The position numbers and the translations under genes were made by a program. Of a stretch of DNA of 64,000 nucleotides, positions 50,447 to 59,114 are shown in pieces. The stretch's first letter is position 1, and every line of letters begins with the position of its first letter. The stretch covers positions 1 to 64,000 of the forward strand of contig NZ_JACIHE010000019.1 of NCBI RefSeq assembly GCF_014198245.1, read 5' to 3'. The notes beneath the pieces are model-generated. The model made no database searches. It was not told the origin of the DNA and saw only the letters and a program-made list of their open reading frames with translations. Source of the stretch: Bradyrhizobium sp. cir1. Its GTDB lineage: Bacteria; Pseudomonadota; Alphaproteobacteria; Rhizobiales; Xanthobacteraceae.

Positions 50447-51790
50447 ATGGAAGCATCCAGGGCATCCAACCAGTTCGAGCGGCTGGCCGCATACCTCGCG
50501 GGCTCGCGGATGCGTGGCCGGGACAGCGAGCTGGCCACCATTCTCGAAAAGTTCGAATATCTCCCGCTGGACGGGACGGAGCCGTCGCAAACACGGAGCC
50601 GCGTCGCGCTGCTCCAGGCGGCGGCCAGATTTTCCGACGTCTTCCAGCTGGCGTCCCGCGATGCGCCCGGGGTCACGTTCTTTGGCGCGACCATCAGCGC
50701 AGCCGGCATCGATTCCACCTTCGCACATCAGGCGCGGTCGAGCGCGTCGGGCGCCGGTCTGTCGCTTCGTCAGGCCTTCGAATCCTGCATCGGGGAAGGG
50801 GTCGAGTATCTCTCGCAGTTCGAGACCTCGTTGGATCGGCTCCGGCAGGGCCCGATCGAGGACGGGCTTGCCGCCTTTGATCCCGCATCCCGGGCGGTCC
50901 TCTCCGAATTCATGCGACTGTCGGCGCGCGACAATGTCGACTGGATCGAGGCAACGCAGCTGTCGAGCGGCCGGTCGGTGCCGTTTCCGGCGGATCTGTG
51001 CCTGCGGCGCACGGCTGATCGGAGCGCGCTCACGCCGCCATTCAGCCTGAGCTCGGGTTGCGCGGCCGGCACTTCGTTCGAGACGGCCGCGTTGCACGGG
51101 ATGCTGGAGCTGGTCGAGCGGGATGCGGCCAGCCTCTGGTGGCGCGGCGGCATTCGCGGGCGGCTGGTTGCGCTCGAAGGGCCGGCCATGGCGGCGGCCG
51201 CAGCCTGGATTTCCCGGGCGCGGCGCGGCGTGACGACCAGGCGGACTTGGCTGCTCGACATAACCACCGATATCGACGTGCCCTGCATCGTCGCGATGTC
51301 CTGTCATGACGATGGCCGTGGCTTCGCCTGCGGGCTGGCAGCCCGTCTCAGCGTCGAAGCTGCGATCCGCTCGGCGCTGACGGAGATGTGCCAGATGGAG
51401 CTCGCCTATGCCGTCGTGGAACGGAAGCGCCGGGAAGGCGGCGAAGAAGCGTTGAACGAATATGATCATCGTCATATCGCCCGCAGCACGCTGATCGATG
51501 CGGCAAGTTGCGAGCTGCTGCATCCGGTTGCACCAAGCCGTGCCACTGGCGGGTTCGCTCCGGGCACGCCGACGCAACAGCTTGCCGCACTCGTTGAACG
51601 ATTGTCGGCCAGAGGTATCGAGACGTTTGCAATCGATCTGTCCCGTCCCATGTTCGGGATTGCCGTCGTGCGGATCGCCGCGCCTGCGCTCCAGATGGAG
51701 CCGTCCGACGTTGCCACCGAACGTCTGGTCTCCGCACAGCGCCAGACCGGAGGAGCCGATCTCTATACACGCGGGATTAGTTTGTTATAG
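50447..51790 (+). CDS. YcaO-family enzyme (ATP-dependent amide modification)
   Basis: A 447-residue YcaO-domain protein. YcaO enzymes use ATP to activate a peptide amide for cyclodehydration, thioamidation or related chemistry. ATP/Mg-binding blocks are visible: SGAGLSLRQAFESCIGEGVE near residues 101-120 and SSGCAAGTSFETAALHGMLE followed by LVERDAASLWW near 202-232 (Glu221, Glu224, Asp226). An N-terminal domain of about 75 residues precedes them. The C-terminus ends GADLYTRGISLL without the Pro-rich PxPxP end common in azoline-forming YcaOs. No TfuA, E1-like partner or obvious precursor is adjacent. Start chosen at ATG 50447; a TTG ten codons upstream is possible. It is followed closely by the SARP-like regulator. 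Confidence 0.85.
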   Translation: MEASRASNQFERLAAYLAGSRMRGRDSELATILEKFEYLPLDGTEPSQTRSRVALLQAAARFSDVFQLASRDAPGVTFFGATISAAGIDSTFAHQARSSASGAGLSLRQAFESCIGEGVEYLSQFETSLDRLRQGPIEDGLAAFDPASRAVLSEFMRLSARDNVDWIEATQLSSGRSVPFPADLCLRRTADRSALTPPFSLSSGCAAGTSFETAALHGMLELVERDAASLWWRGGIRGRLVALEGPAMAAAAAWISRARRGVTTRRTWLLDITTDIDVPCIVAMSCHDDGRGFACGLAARLSVEAAIRSALTEMCQMELAYAVVERKRREGGEEALNEYDHRHIARSTLIDAASCELLHPVAPSRATGGFAPGTPTQQLAALVERLSARGIETFAIDLSRPMFGIAVVRIAAPALQMEPSDVATERLVSAQRQTGGADLYTRGISLL

Positions 51791-51832
51791 TTGCTGCTAT
51801 TCTTAAGTGCGTTTTATCAGGGCGGATCAGAC

Positions 51833-53929
51833 GTGAGCGCTCGGGCACAACTTTCGAAGTCCCTTGCAAGGGATGGTGGACTTCCCAAGCCGCGCGAAAG
51901 CCTGACGATTTCCGTTTTGGGCGGTCTGTCCGTTGCATTTGCGGGGCGGGAAATCCGCGTCAAGAGCCGAAAGTCGCGGGCGGTTCTCGGCTATCTGGCG
52001 TTGACCGACCGTCATCAGGAAACACGCGAGCGTCTGGTCGGGCTGCTGTGGAGCGAATCCGACGAGTACAAGGCGCGTGCATCGCTTCGCCAGGTCCTCC
52101 ATGAGTTGCGGGAGACGTTCCTGAACGCGGGATACGACGGGTTGCAGATCGAGAAAATGCTCGTCGAATTGGAGCGCGAAGGGCTCCGTGTCGATCTCCT
52201 GGACGCCTTGCGCGAGGCCGAATCCCAACATGCGCATCCGCTGTTGATGACTGCGCCCGGTCTCATGGAGACGCTGCTCGCGGGGCTCGACGATATCGAC
52301 CCATCGTTCCGTGTCTGGCTGCTTGCCAAGCGGCAAACCTTTCACGACCGTATCCTGCGTGCTCTCGAGGCCGGTCTGAGGAACGCCGAGCTTCCCGTGG
52401 CGAACAGGCGCGCGCTGGCCGAGGCAATCCTCAGTCTCGACCCGACCCACGAGGAGGCATGCCGCTACGCGATGCAGACGCGCGCGGAAGAGGGCGACAT
52501 GTCCGGAGCGCTGCGTGTCTACAAGACCTTGTGGAATATCCTCGACGAAGAATACGGCATGGAGCCCTCGGCGAAGACCCAGCAATTGATCGCCGAGATC
52601 AAGAACGGTCAGTTCGAGAGCGAGGCCCCGTCCATTGCGAGCGATCCGGTGCTGAGGGACGGCGTGCAGGCGGCTGCGCATGAGGCTCCACCATCGTCGG
52701 CACAATCCCGGACGGCTGCCAAGATCGCGATCCTGGTCGATCCGTTCAGCATGAACGGCGTGAGCGCGGATCGCGTCCATCTGGTGACGGGCTTTCGCCA
52801 TCACTTCATCGCGTGCCTGACCAAGTTTCGCGAGTGGTATGTCGGAGACGGCACCGCGCAGCAGCCGCTCGCATCGGGAGAGCGGGCGGCTGCATCCCGC
52901 TACAGCATCGCGGCAACGGCCTATCAGGCGGGCGACACGATCAGCATGGTCCTGACCCTGCGCGAGACCAACACCGGTGTCTATATCTGGAGCGACACGT
53001 TCGAGCTGAATCTCGAGAACTGGTTTCTGGCGCAGCAGCGGATCGTGCAGCGCACGGCACTGTCGGTGAACGTCTATCTGTCGACCGAGCGTCTGACCCG
53101 CGTGGCCGCTGCGCCAGACGTGTCGCTGGATATCTATGACCGATGGCTGCGTGCGCAGGCGATTATCGGAAGCTTCAGCGCCGAACACTGGCGCAATTCG
53201 ATTGCGGTCCTGACCGAGGCGATCAACGTCGCGCCGAGCTTCTCTCCCTGCTACAGCGCGTTGGTTCAACTGAACAACACCGAGCATCTGGTCTTTCCCG
53301 GCCTGTTCCGCGATTTGAAGAAGGCGCGGTCCACGCTTGAGCTTGCCAGAAGGGCGGTGCAGCTCGATCCCGTCGATTCCCGGGCCCAGCTCTGTCTCGG
53401 CTGGTCGCAGGCGATGCTGATGCAATATTCGGAAGCCAGCGCCCACATCGATCTCGCATGCGAGCTCAACGGCAACGATCCCTGGACGCTGCTGTCGGCG
53501 GCCTCCTGTCAGGGGTTTTGCGGCAATTTCGAACGCGGCAGCGAGCTCGTCGCCGAAGCCCTCAAAGTGTCATGGACGCCGCCGCCGCTACATTGGCCGT
53601 ATCGCGCCGTGCTTCAATTCATGCGGGGCAATTACCTCGACGCGATCGAGGGGATCGACCGGGCCCAGAACGTGGCGAAAACGCTTCCGGGCTGGAAGGC
53701 CGCCGCGCTGTTTCATCTCGGACGAAAGGACGAGGCGCGCCTCGAGGCCAGCAAGTTCCTCGACGGCCTCCGCGCGATATGGTTCGGCAAGGAGCCGACC
53801 GACCGCGAGATCGCACTCTGGTTCCTTCATGCGCATCCGATTGCGCGAAGTGAGGATTGGGAACGCCTGCGCGACGGCATAGGCGGTGCAGGCGTTCCGG
53901 TTGACGACCTCAGGCATCACGCGTGGTGA
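51833..53929 (+). CDS. SARP/BTAD regulator with TolB-like and TPR domains
   Basis: A 698-residue regulator. Order: OmpR-like winged helix (residues about 24-110; KSRKSRAVLGYLALTDR and ERLVGLLWSESDEYKARASL), bacterial transcriptional activation domain (about 110-265), a TolB-like beta domain (about 300-420, KIAILVDPFSMNGVSADRV, and GVYIWSDTFELNLENW) and C-terminal TPR-type helices (about 450-690). This resembles antibiotic-regulator SARPs with an adenylate-cyclase-type sensor region. It probably activates the adjacent YcaO locus. GTG 51833 was preferred over a TTG at 51791 that directly abuts the YcaO stop; either way the genes are about 42 bases apart or less and probably linked. Confidence 0.88.
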   Translation: MSARAQLSKSLARDGGLPKPRESLTISVLGGLSVAFAGREIRVKSRKSRAVLGYLALTDRHQETRERLVGLLWSESDEYKARASLRQVLHELRETFLNAGYDGLQIEKMLVELEREGLRVDLLDALREAESQHAHPLLMTAPGLMETLLAGLDDIDPSFRVWLLAKRQTFHDRILRALEAGLRNAELPVANRRALAEAILSLDPTHEEACRYAMQTRAEEGDMSGALRVYKTLWNILDEEYGMEPSAKTQQLIAEIKNGQFESEAPSIASDPVLRDGVQAAAHEAPPSSAQSRTAAKIAILVDPFSMNGVSADRVHLVTGFRHHFIACLTKFREWYVGDGTAQQPLASGERAAASRYSIAATAYQAGDTISMVLTLRETNTGVYIWSDTFELNLENWFLAQQRIVQRTALSVNVYLSTERLTRVAAAPDVSLDIYDRWLRAQAIIGSFSAEHWRNSIAVLTEAINVAPSFSPCYSALVQLNNTEHLVFPGLFRDLKKARSTLELARRAVQLDPVDSRAQLCLGWSQAMLMQYSEASAHIDLACELNGNDPWTLLSAASCQGFCGNFERGSELVAEALKVSWTPPPLHWPYRAVLQFMRGNYLDAIEGIDRAQNVAKTLPGWKAAALFHLGRKDEARLEASKFLDGLRAIWFGKEPTDREIALWFLHAHPIARSEDWERLRDGIGGAGVPVDDLRHHAW

Positions 53930-53941
53930 ACGATCCGTCGC

Positions 53942-54334
53942 TCAGGCACAGAACTTGATCGTGTACTCGCCGACGCGCTTGGAATGGAATAGCATCCTGC
54001 CCGAGGGGGTATCGTTCTCCAGATTGCTGTCCTTCATGTCGTCCGTGTAGAACATCGGAAGCGGGTAGTTGGCCGCGCCCATCAATGCTTTTTCGGTCTC
54101 GGCGAGCACCTCGGCGTCGGGCAGCTTGATGAGCAGCGTGCCGTCCTTGTAGCTCGGCTGGATGAACGCGATCTCGGTGAACGGGCGGGGGAATTTCGCC
54201 ATCACGCCGGCATCCTCGAGCTGTTTCTGGAATTCGGCGATGGTGGTCGGGCGCGACTTGGCGTCGCGCGCCCACTTCTTCACGAGGTCACCCCAGACAT
54301 CATAGTTCACGATGTCGAACATCTCGGTCTGCAT
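53942..54334 (-). CDS. Unrecognised 130-residue protein in the YcaO/peroxidase locus
   Basis: A 130-residue soluble protein. It starts MQTEMFDIVNYDVWGDLVKK, has IAEFQKQLEDAGVMAKFPRP and a beta-rich core (FTEIAFIQPSYKDGTLLIKL, PDAEVLAETEKALMG), and ends HSKRVGEYTIKFCA, with a Cys next to the last residue. GGGAG lies seven bases before the ATG. It follows the haem peroxidase by 40 bases and is probably co-transcribed. No leader-core precursor features are obvious (the end is not Cys/Ser/Thr-rich), but as the small partner near a YcaO it is a candidate substrate or accessory protein. Confidence 0.72.
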   Translation of the reverse strand: MQTEMFDIVNYDVWGDLVKKWARDAKSRPTTIAEFQKQLEDAGVMAKFPRPFTEIAFIQPSYKDGTLLIKLPDAEVLAETEKALMGAANYPLPMFYTDDMKDSNLENDTPSGRMLFHSKRVGEYTIKFCA

Positions 54335-54374
54335 GGCTATCTCCCTTGGTATCGACCGGCGGAATTGCCGGCTG

Positions 54375-56129
54375 TTAGAGGAACGTCGGATCGGCATGTT
54401 GCAGATTTGCGATATCGGCGATGAACGGGACGAGGTCGCCCATGCTCTCGAGCTCCGGCACGAAGTCGAGGCGGTTCGTGGTGTAGATGCGCGACGACAG
54501 GCGGGAGAGCGAGTCCTTGAGGCTGCTCGCTGAAGTCTCGTCCGGCATCCTGCCCTCGAGCATCGCCCCGAAAATGACCTCGGCGACGATGATCGAGCCC
54601 AGCACGCCGAGCGTCTTGCCCTGCTTCACCGGATCATCCGGACCCATGGCTGCTTCGAACAGGATGTAGAAGGACAGCGGCGGCTCGTCTGCGAGGGTCT
54701 GAATGTCGGCATCGGTCAGCTCGTCGCGGTTCTGCTCGAGCCAGGCCCGCAGCTGCGCCACGCGATAGCCGCGATCTTCGAGCAGCCGATCGCTGCCGAC
54801 CAGGGCGGGCTGGCGCGATCGGATCTCGTCGACGAGGCTGTTCACCGACCACAGGCCGGCGAAAGCGGCACTCATCAGATCCTTGTATGCGAGGCCCCAT
54901 GCCCCGTTGGCGGCAATCGGGGGAAACAGCGATCGATCATAGAGCTGTCCGCTGAAGTGCGGGCTGATGCGCATGCTCGATTGCGGCCGAGGCCTGCCCG
55001 GCACGTCGAAGAACTGCGACCAGCTTGCAATCCATTTCCGGTGCAATGGCATGCTGCCGGGCGCGGAATAGGATGTTGCTCGCAGCACCGCGCCGAGCGG
55101 AAAGGCGTTGTCGGGATTGATCTGGTAGCTGTCGCGAACCATCGCATGCCCGAAGCGAAATGCGGCATGCGTGAATTCCAGCGGTATCAGCGACCCGCGA
55201 GAAAGCGGGTGCGCGGACGAAGCACTCAGCAAGTGAGGCTGATCGACATTATACCTGCTGTAGATCCTGCGGTTGAGGACCCTGCGCATCACGTCGCGGC
55301 GTATGATGTTGCGGTAGATCAGCGTGGCCGCGCCGCGCGCGCAGAGAAACGCCTTGTCGGTCGCCGCGGTATCGGAATCGGTCGTGCCCGCCATCGGCTG
55401 GGCGAGCTTTGCCAGGAGACCATTGTGGAGATGGTGGAACAGGGTCGTGAGCTGGGACAGGATCGCGTGATCGTCATTGCGTTGGTCGGCAATCAAGACG
55501 TCGGTCAGCCGCTGCGGCTGGCTGTTCGGATCCCAGGGGCAGGCAACACGCGCAATGTCGCGGCCTTTCGGATTCATCTCGACGGGGTCTTCGCTGTTGA
55601 CCCCGCCGCCGCCCAGACGCAGCCTCGAGCGCGCCGCCTTCGGCCTCGCTTCGTAGGCAAGCGGGCATACTTCCGGCCCCCCGCCGTAGATCGTATCGAG
55701 CTTCAACCGGTAGGCCCGGTCATTGCGTACGCCGGTCGCGGTATTTTCGAGCTCCGATATCGGGAATGACGTTTGCACGAGGTCGTGTGCCACGAGCTGC
55801 AGGAGGTAGGTATATCCGGCCGGAATGTCGGAATTTTCCAGCGGGCCCCGGCCGTTCTCCCACACCGGCGCGACGCGCATGCGCCGGGCAAGGCGCTCCA
55901 TCAAGCCGCGTAGCCGCGTCCTGCTCTCGTCCGATTTGAGCGGATCGTCGCCGTCGACCTTGAACCGCTGCTCCAGCGGCAACGTATCCAGGTCGGACAG
56001 GAAATGCCGGAAGCCCGAAATGCCCTGGCCGGGTGGTTCGGGGGCGCCGGACGCCGTCGGTCCCGCGTCTCGGATCGTGTCGCCGAGTTGCTCTCGCGCA
56101 AGGGAGAAGCCGCCACCATGTCTGCCCAT
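54375..56129 (-). CDS. Animal-type haem peroxidase
   Basis: A 584-residue peroxidase of the animal haem peroxidase (peroxidasin-like) superfamily, found in some bacteria. It has the distal block YTYLLQLVAHDLVQTSFP (His115, Asp116), a catalytic-Arg region RNDDHAILSQLTTLFHHLHN (residues 217-236), and the proximal helix FTHAAFRFGHAMVRDSYQIN (His328). No signal peptide or membrane anchor is evident, so it is probably cytoplasmic or exported by another route. GGGAGG precedes the ATG at 56129; 52 upstream open codons are excluded. Bacterial members oxidise halides or small molecules. Divergent from the 106-residue gene at 56389 and convergent with the YcaO/SARP genes. Confidence 0.9.
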   Translation of the reverse strand: MGRHGGGFSLAREQLGDTIRDAGPTASGAPEPPGQGISGFRHFLSDLDTLPLEQRFKVDGDDPLKSDESRTRLRGLMERLARRMRVAPVWENGRGPLENSDIPAGYTYLLQLVAHDLVQTSFPISELENTATGVRNDRAYRLKLDTIYGGGPEVCPLAYEARPKAARSRLRLGGGGVNSEDPVEMNPKGRDIARVACPWDPNSQPQRLTDVLIADQRNDDHAILSQLTTLFHHLHNGLLAKLAQPMAGTTDSDTAATDKAFLCARGAATLIYRNIIRRDVMRRVLNRRIYSRYNVDQPHLLSASSAHPLSRGSLIPLEFTHAAFRFGHAMVRDSYQINPDNAFPLGAVLRATSYSAPGSMPLHRKWIASWSQFFDVPGRPRPQSSMRISPHFSGQLYDRSLFPPIAANGAWGLAYKDLMSAAFAGLWSVNSLVDEIRSRQPALVGSDRLLEDRGYRVAQLRAWLEQNRDELTDADIQTLADEPPLSFYILFEAAMGPDDPVKQGKTLGVLGSIIVAEVIFGAMLEGRMPDETSASSLKDSLSRLSSRIYTTNRLDFVPELESMGDLVPFIADIANLQHADPTFL

Positions 56130-56388
56130 CGTTGACCTCCCAAAGTCACGAGCGACCCTATTTGCGGCAACGTGATTTGAACGTGAATCGACCCTGCACA
56201 AGCGACGAGCTCCGATCCGTCGTCGGATCGTCGGTGGCGAATGGTGCAAGCATGAGGGCAGGGCGGCCAGCCCCCGTAGCGTCAAATCCTATCGGATTCA
56301 CGCACTGTTCACGATTCGCTTCGCTACGCCCGCCTATGGTTCGCCCGCGATCGCAGGATCGCGCAACTTGGCGAGGGAGAGGTGCATC

Positions 56389-56709
56389 ATGACTGTCCTG
56401 CTGAGAAACACCTTCAGGGCCTGGATCGACCGTGCGCCGGGGGCGCCGCCCAGGCTGATCATGATTGGCGACGTGCGGGTCCCGAGCAATGGCTGGCAGG
56501 CCCGCCTGACCAAGCGCTCACCACAGGGGATCAATCCGAAGATCCTGATCCTCGATGTGAACGCGGAGCAGCCGGCCGGCGCGGCGCAGGAGGAGATCAC
56601 CACGATCCCGCTTCGCTACGAGGAGAGCCCGCCGCAGGACGAATATGGTCAGGTGATGATCGCACATGGCCGGGGCGAAATCGTCGTCAGCATAGGCCGC
56701 ACGCATTAG
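56389..56709 (+). CDS. Hypothetical protein, unrecognised
   Basis: A 106-residue protein, probably soluble. It contains LIMIGDVRVPSNGWQARLTK and a beta-rich run ending DEYGQVMIAHGRGEIVVSIG. The preceding GAGAGG supports the ATG at 56389. It might be a small beta-sandwich or SH3-like protein; I cannot assign a family. It is divergent from the peroxidase and 186 bases before the tRNA gene, so it marks the right edge of the accessory locus. Confidence 0.65.
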   Translation: MTVLLRNTFRAWIDRAPGAPPRLIMIGDVRVPSNGWQARLTKRSPQGINPKILILDVNAEQPAGAAQEEITTIPLRYEESPPQDEYGQVMIAHGRGEIVVSIGRTH

Positions 56710-56894
56710 CTGACGTTCGCTCCGGTCGTATCCAGATCCCGCAATTGGGCTGACAAGCCATCCACCGGAGCGCTTGCCAGCCCAGATGCGAGCGGGTAGA
56801 ACGCTGCCACGCCTGAGCCGTGATTTGCGCCAAACGCGCTTCCGGCCACAGTCGGACAAATCAGTAAGACATTGAATTTGTTCGACTATTCCGT

Positions 56895-56968
56895 TGGGGA
56901 ATGGTGTAACGGTAGCACAACAGACTCTGACTCTGTTTGTCTTGGTTCGAATCCAGGTTCCCCAGCCA
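56895..56968 (+). tRNA. trnQ: tRNA-Gln (CUG anticodon)
   Basis: Complete cloverleaf: acceptor TGGGGAA/TTCCCCA, D-arm GTGT...GCAC, anticodon stem ACAGA/TCTGT with loop CTCTGAC (anticodon CTG), T-arm CTTGG-TTCGAAT-CCAGG and an encoded CCA end. The gene is intact, with a phage module starting 233 bases to its right, the usual arrangement for a tRNA-3'-end integration site. Confidence 0.95.
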
Positions 56969-57201
56969 TATCGGCGTTTATTCTGTAAAATCAGTTAGTT
57001 ACGACGCCTTGGCCACCTCGAAAACGATGCCACTCGTAACCGCTTTTCGTGCTCGCGGAACGTAACCGCGACTCAATTTTGCCACAAAGCTCATCCATCA
57101 TAATGTGACGTTTCGAGGCCGTTTCTCGAAATAAAATTGCACAGCACACAGAGAATCGTTCCTCGCTCGCCTCACCCGCGGGCCAACTCTGACGTGCTGA
57201 T
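56969..57201. other. Gene-free junction between tRNA and phage module
   Basis: 233 bases, lower in GC than the surroundings, with no gene. CGTAACCGC occurs twice (57035-57043 and 57061-57069) and its reverse core GTTACG once near 56998, which could be integrase arm or excisionase sites. No integrase gene is here. Expected to hold the attachment site together with the tRNA 3' end. Confidence 0.45.
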
Positions 57202-58437
57202 TTGTCTTTTGCGACCCGCCTGAAGTCACTTCTCGGTATCGAGACCAAAGCCGTGTCTGGCGTCGCCTCGCCGGAGGCTTGGCTGTTCGATCTGTTGGGT
57301 GCGACCCCGACCCTGGCCGGTGTAGTGGTCAACCCCTGGAGCGCCATGACATGCGCGCCCGTGGCGTGCGCTGTGCGGTCGATCTCCGAGCCGGCCGGCT
57401 CTCTTCCCCTTCACATCTACAAAAAGCTTCCGGACGGCGGCAAAGAGAAGGCCACCGACCATTCGGCCTACAAGCTTCTTCATGACGCGCCGAACAGCTT
57501 CACGCCGGCCGCGCTGTTTCGCACCCAGGTCATGGCTGACGCGCTGTTGCAGCCACATGGCGGCTTCGCGCTCATCAATCGCGTCGACGGCAAGCCCTAT
57601 GAGTTGATCCGGCTCGACCCGATCAGCCAATCCATTGCCGTCGACTATTCCGAGCTTGAACCGACCTACAAGCTGAACGGCCGCGATATCGATGGCGCGG
57701 ACCTGATCCATATCCCGACCCCAGCTTACGATCCCCGCAATGGCCTGGTTGGTGAAGGCCGCGAAGCGATCGGACTTGCTCTCACGCTTGAACGTCACGC
57801 CGCGCGCCTATTCGGCAAAGGCGGCCGCCCCAGCGGCATGCTTTCGACGAAGGGCGCGCAAACCATCGACTCGCTGACAAAGATTGGTGCGGCGTGGAAA
57901 GCAGCGCACGGCGGCGACAATTCCGGTGGCACTGCAATCCTGCCGTCCGATGTTTCCTGGCAGTCGATCACCCTCAGTTCTGTAGACGCTCAGTTCCTCG
58001 AAATGAGGAACTACGCCGTCCGCGAGATCGGCCGGCTGTTTCGTGTTCCGCCGCATATGCTGATGGACCCAGATCGCTCAACGCCCCGCAGCCTGGAATC
58101 GATCGGCCAAGAATTCGTTGAATTGGCGTTGCTGCCCCGCCTGAAAGCGTTCGAGCAAGAGCTTGAGTTGAAGCTTCTGACGCCGGAAGAGCGCGATCAG
58201 TATTGCATCGAATTCAACGTTGACGGTTTCGCGCGCGCCGATCTCCTCACGCGAGCACAAGCCATGAGCACCGCTGTTTCCTCGCGCGTCCTCAATCCCA
58301 ACGAAGCTCGACAGATGGGCTTTGGCTTGCCCGCCTATGAGGGCGGCGACGTGTTCGAAAACTTCAACACTTCATCTGCTCATGCCGGCGGCAAGCTCAA
58401 CGGCAACGACAACAACAAACAAGAGGAAGCGGCCTGA
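57202..58437 (+). CDS. Phage portal protein (HK97 family)
   Basis: A 411-residue portal protein through which phage DNA enters the capsid. Family blocks: WSAMTCAPVACAVRSISEPA near residues 35-54, RTQVMADALLQPHGGFALIN near 97-116, YDPRNGLVGEGREAI, GRLFRVPPHMLMDPDRSTPR near 278-297, and a Gln/Asn-rich basic tail. It starts at TTG 57202 with an in-frame TGA twelve bases upstream; no ribosome-binding site is evident, so an upstream terminase gene may be missing or lost. It overlaps the next gene by one base. Confidence 0.92.
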   Translation: MSFATRLKSLLGIETKAVSGVASPEAWLFDLLGATPTLAGVVVNPWSAMTCAPVACAVRSISEPAGSLPLHIYKKLPDGGKEKATDHSAYKLLHDAPNSFTPAALFRTQVMADALLQPHGGFALINRVDGKPYELIRLDPISQSIAVDYSELEPTYKLNGRDIDGADLIHIPTPAYDPRNGLVGEGREAIGLALTLERHAARLFGKGGRPSGMLSTKGAQTIDSLTKIGAAWKAAHGGDNSGGTAILPSDVSWQSITLSSVDAQFLEMRNYAVREIGRLFRVPPHMLMDPDRSTPRSLESIGQEFVELALLPRLKAFEQELELKLLTPEERDQYCIEFNVDGFARADLLTRAQAMSTAVSSRVLNPNEARQMGFGLPAYEGGDVFENFNTSSAHAGGKLNGNDNNKQEEAA

Positions 58438-59114
58438 TGCTTCGGACGGTTCATCTCCATGGCAAGCTCGGCAAGGACTTCGGCAAGTCCCACCGCTTTG
58501 ACGTAGCGACGGCGGCCGAAGCGATGCGCGCGCTTAACTGTGCGTTTCCCGGTCGCTTCGTGAAGGCCATTAAACAGGGCTATTACAAGATCGTGCGTGG
58601 CGACAAGCGCAACGGTATGCAGCTCGACCTGGACCTCGTGAACCAGCTCAAGCTTGGCACTGCCGACCTGCACATCATTCCGGTCGCGAAAGGCGCCGCG
58701 TCCAATACAGCGAAGGGCACCACCAAGCTTGTCCTGGGCGCGGCCCTGGTGGGTGGCGCAATCTTCCTGAGCGGCGGCATGCTCGCGACGCCTATCAGTG
58801 CGCTTAGCGGCGTTCCGCTCCTGGGCGGCACGACCTACGGCAGCGTTGCGGCGATCGGCCTTGGCCTTGCGCTCTCTGGCGCCTCAACGCTGCTCACCAA
58901 ACCTGCCGGCCAGCAAACCCAGGCCTCCAACGGTCTCAGCATCAACGGCGGCAACATCGGCAATTCAGGCAAGCAAGGCGACGCCATTCCGCTGATCTAT
59001 GGCGAATGCTTGGTCGGATCGACCCCGATCTCTGTCTGGTCCGACATTGAAGACATCAGCGTCTATGCAGACAGCACCGGTTCGATCGAAACCGCATTTG
59101 ACGAGGTCGGCTGA
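58437..59114 (+). CDS. Lambda I-like tail-tip assembly protein
   Basis: A 225-residue phage tail assembly protein of the lambda gpI family. Features: an N-terminal ubiquitin-like part (HGKLGKDFGKSHRFDVATAA, then ALNCAFPGRFVKAIKQGYYK), hydrophobic Gly/Ala-rich segments near residues 98-115 and 125-150 (LGAALVGGAIFLSGGMLATP, AIGLGLALSGASTLL), and the C-terminal GDAIPLIYGECLVGSTPI. Such proteins normally act late in tail-tip assembly, far downstream of portal; here the gene directly follows portal. The start overlaps portal by one base and the end overlaps the next start by one. Confidence 0.85.
   Translation: MLRTVHLHGKLGKDFGKSHRFDVATAAEAMRALNCAFPGRFVKAIKQGYYKIVRGDKRNGMQLDLDLVNQLKLGTADLHIIPVAKGAASNTAKGTTKLVLGAALVGGAIFLSGGMLATPISALSGVPLLGGTTYGSVAAIGLGLALSGASTLLTKPAGQQTQASNGLSINGGNIGNSGKQGDAIPLIYGECLVGSTPISVWSDIEDISVYADSTGSIETAFDEVG

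Noticed and set aside
51827-53446. Minus-strand open frame of 539 codons opposite the SARP-like regulator
   Set aside because: The + strand frame has the winged helix, BTAD, TolB-like and TPR pattern; this is its shadow.
56991-57347. Minus-strand frame crossing the tRNA-phage junction
   Set aside because: No ribosome-binding site, and it overlaps the conserved portal start.
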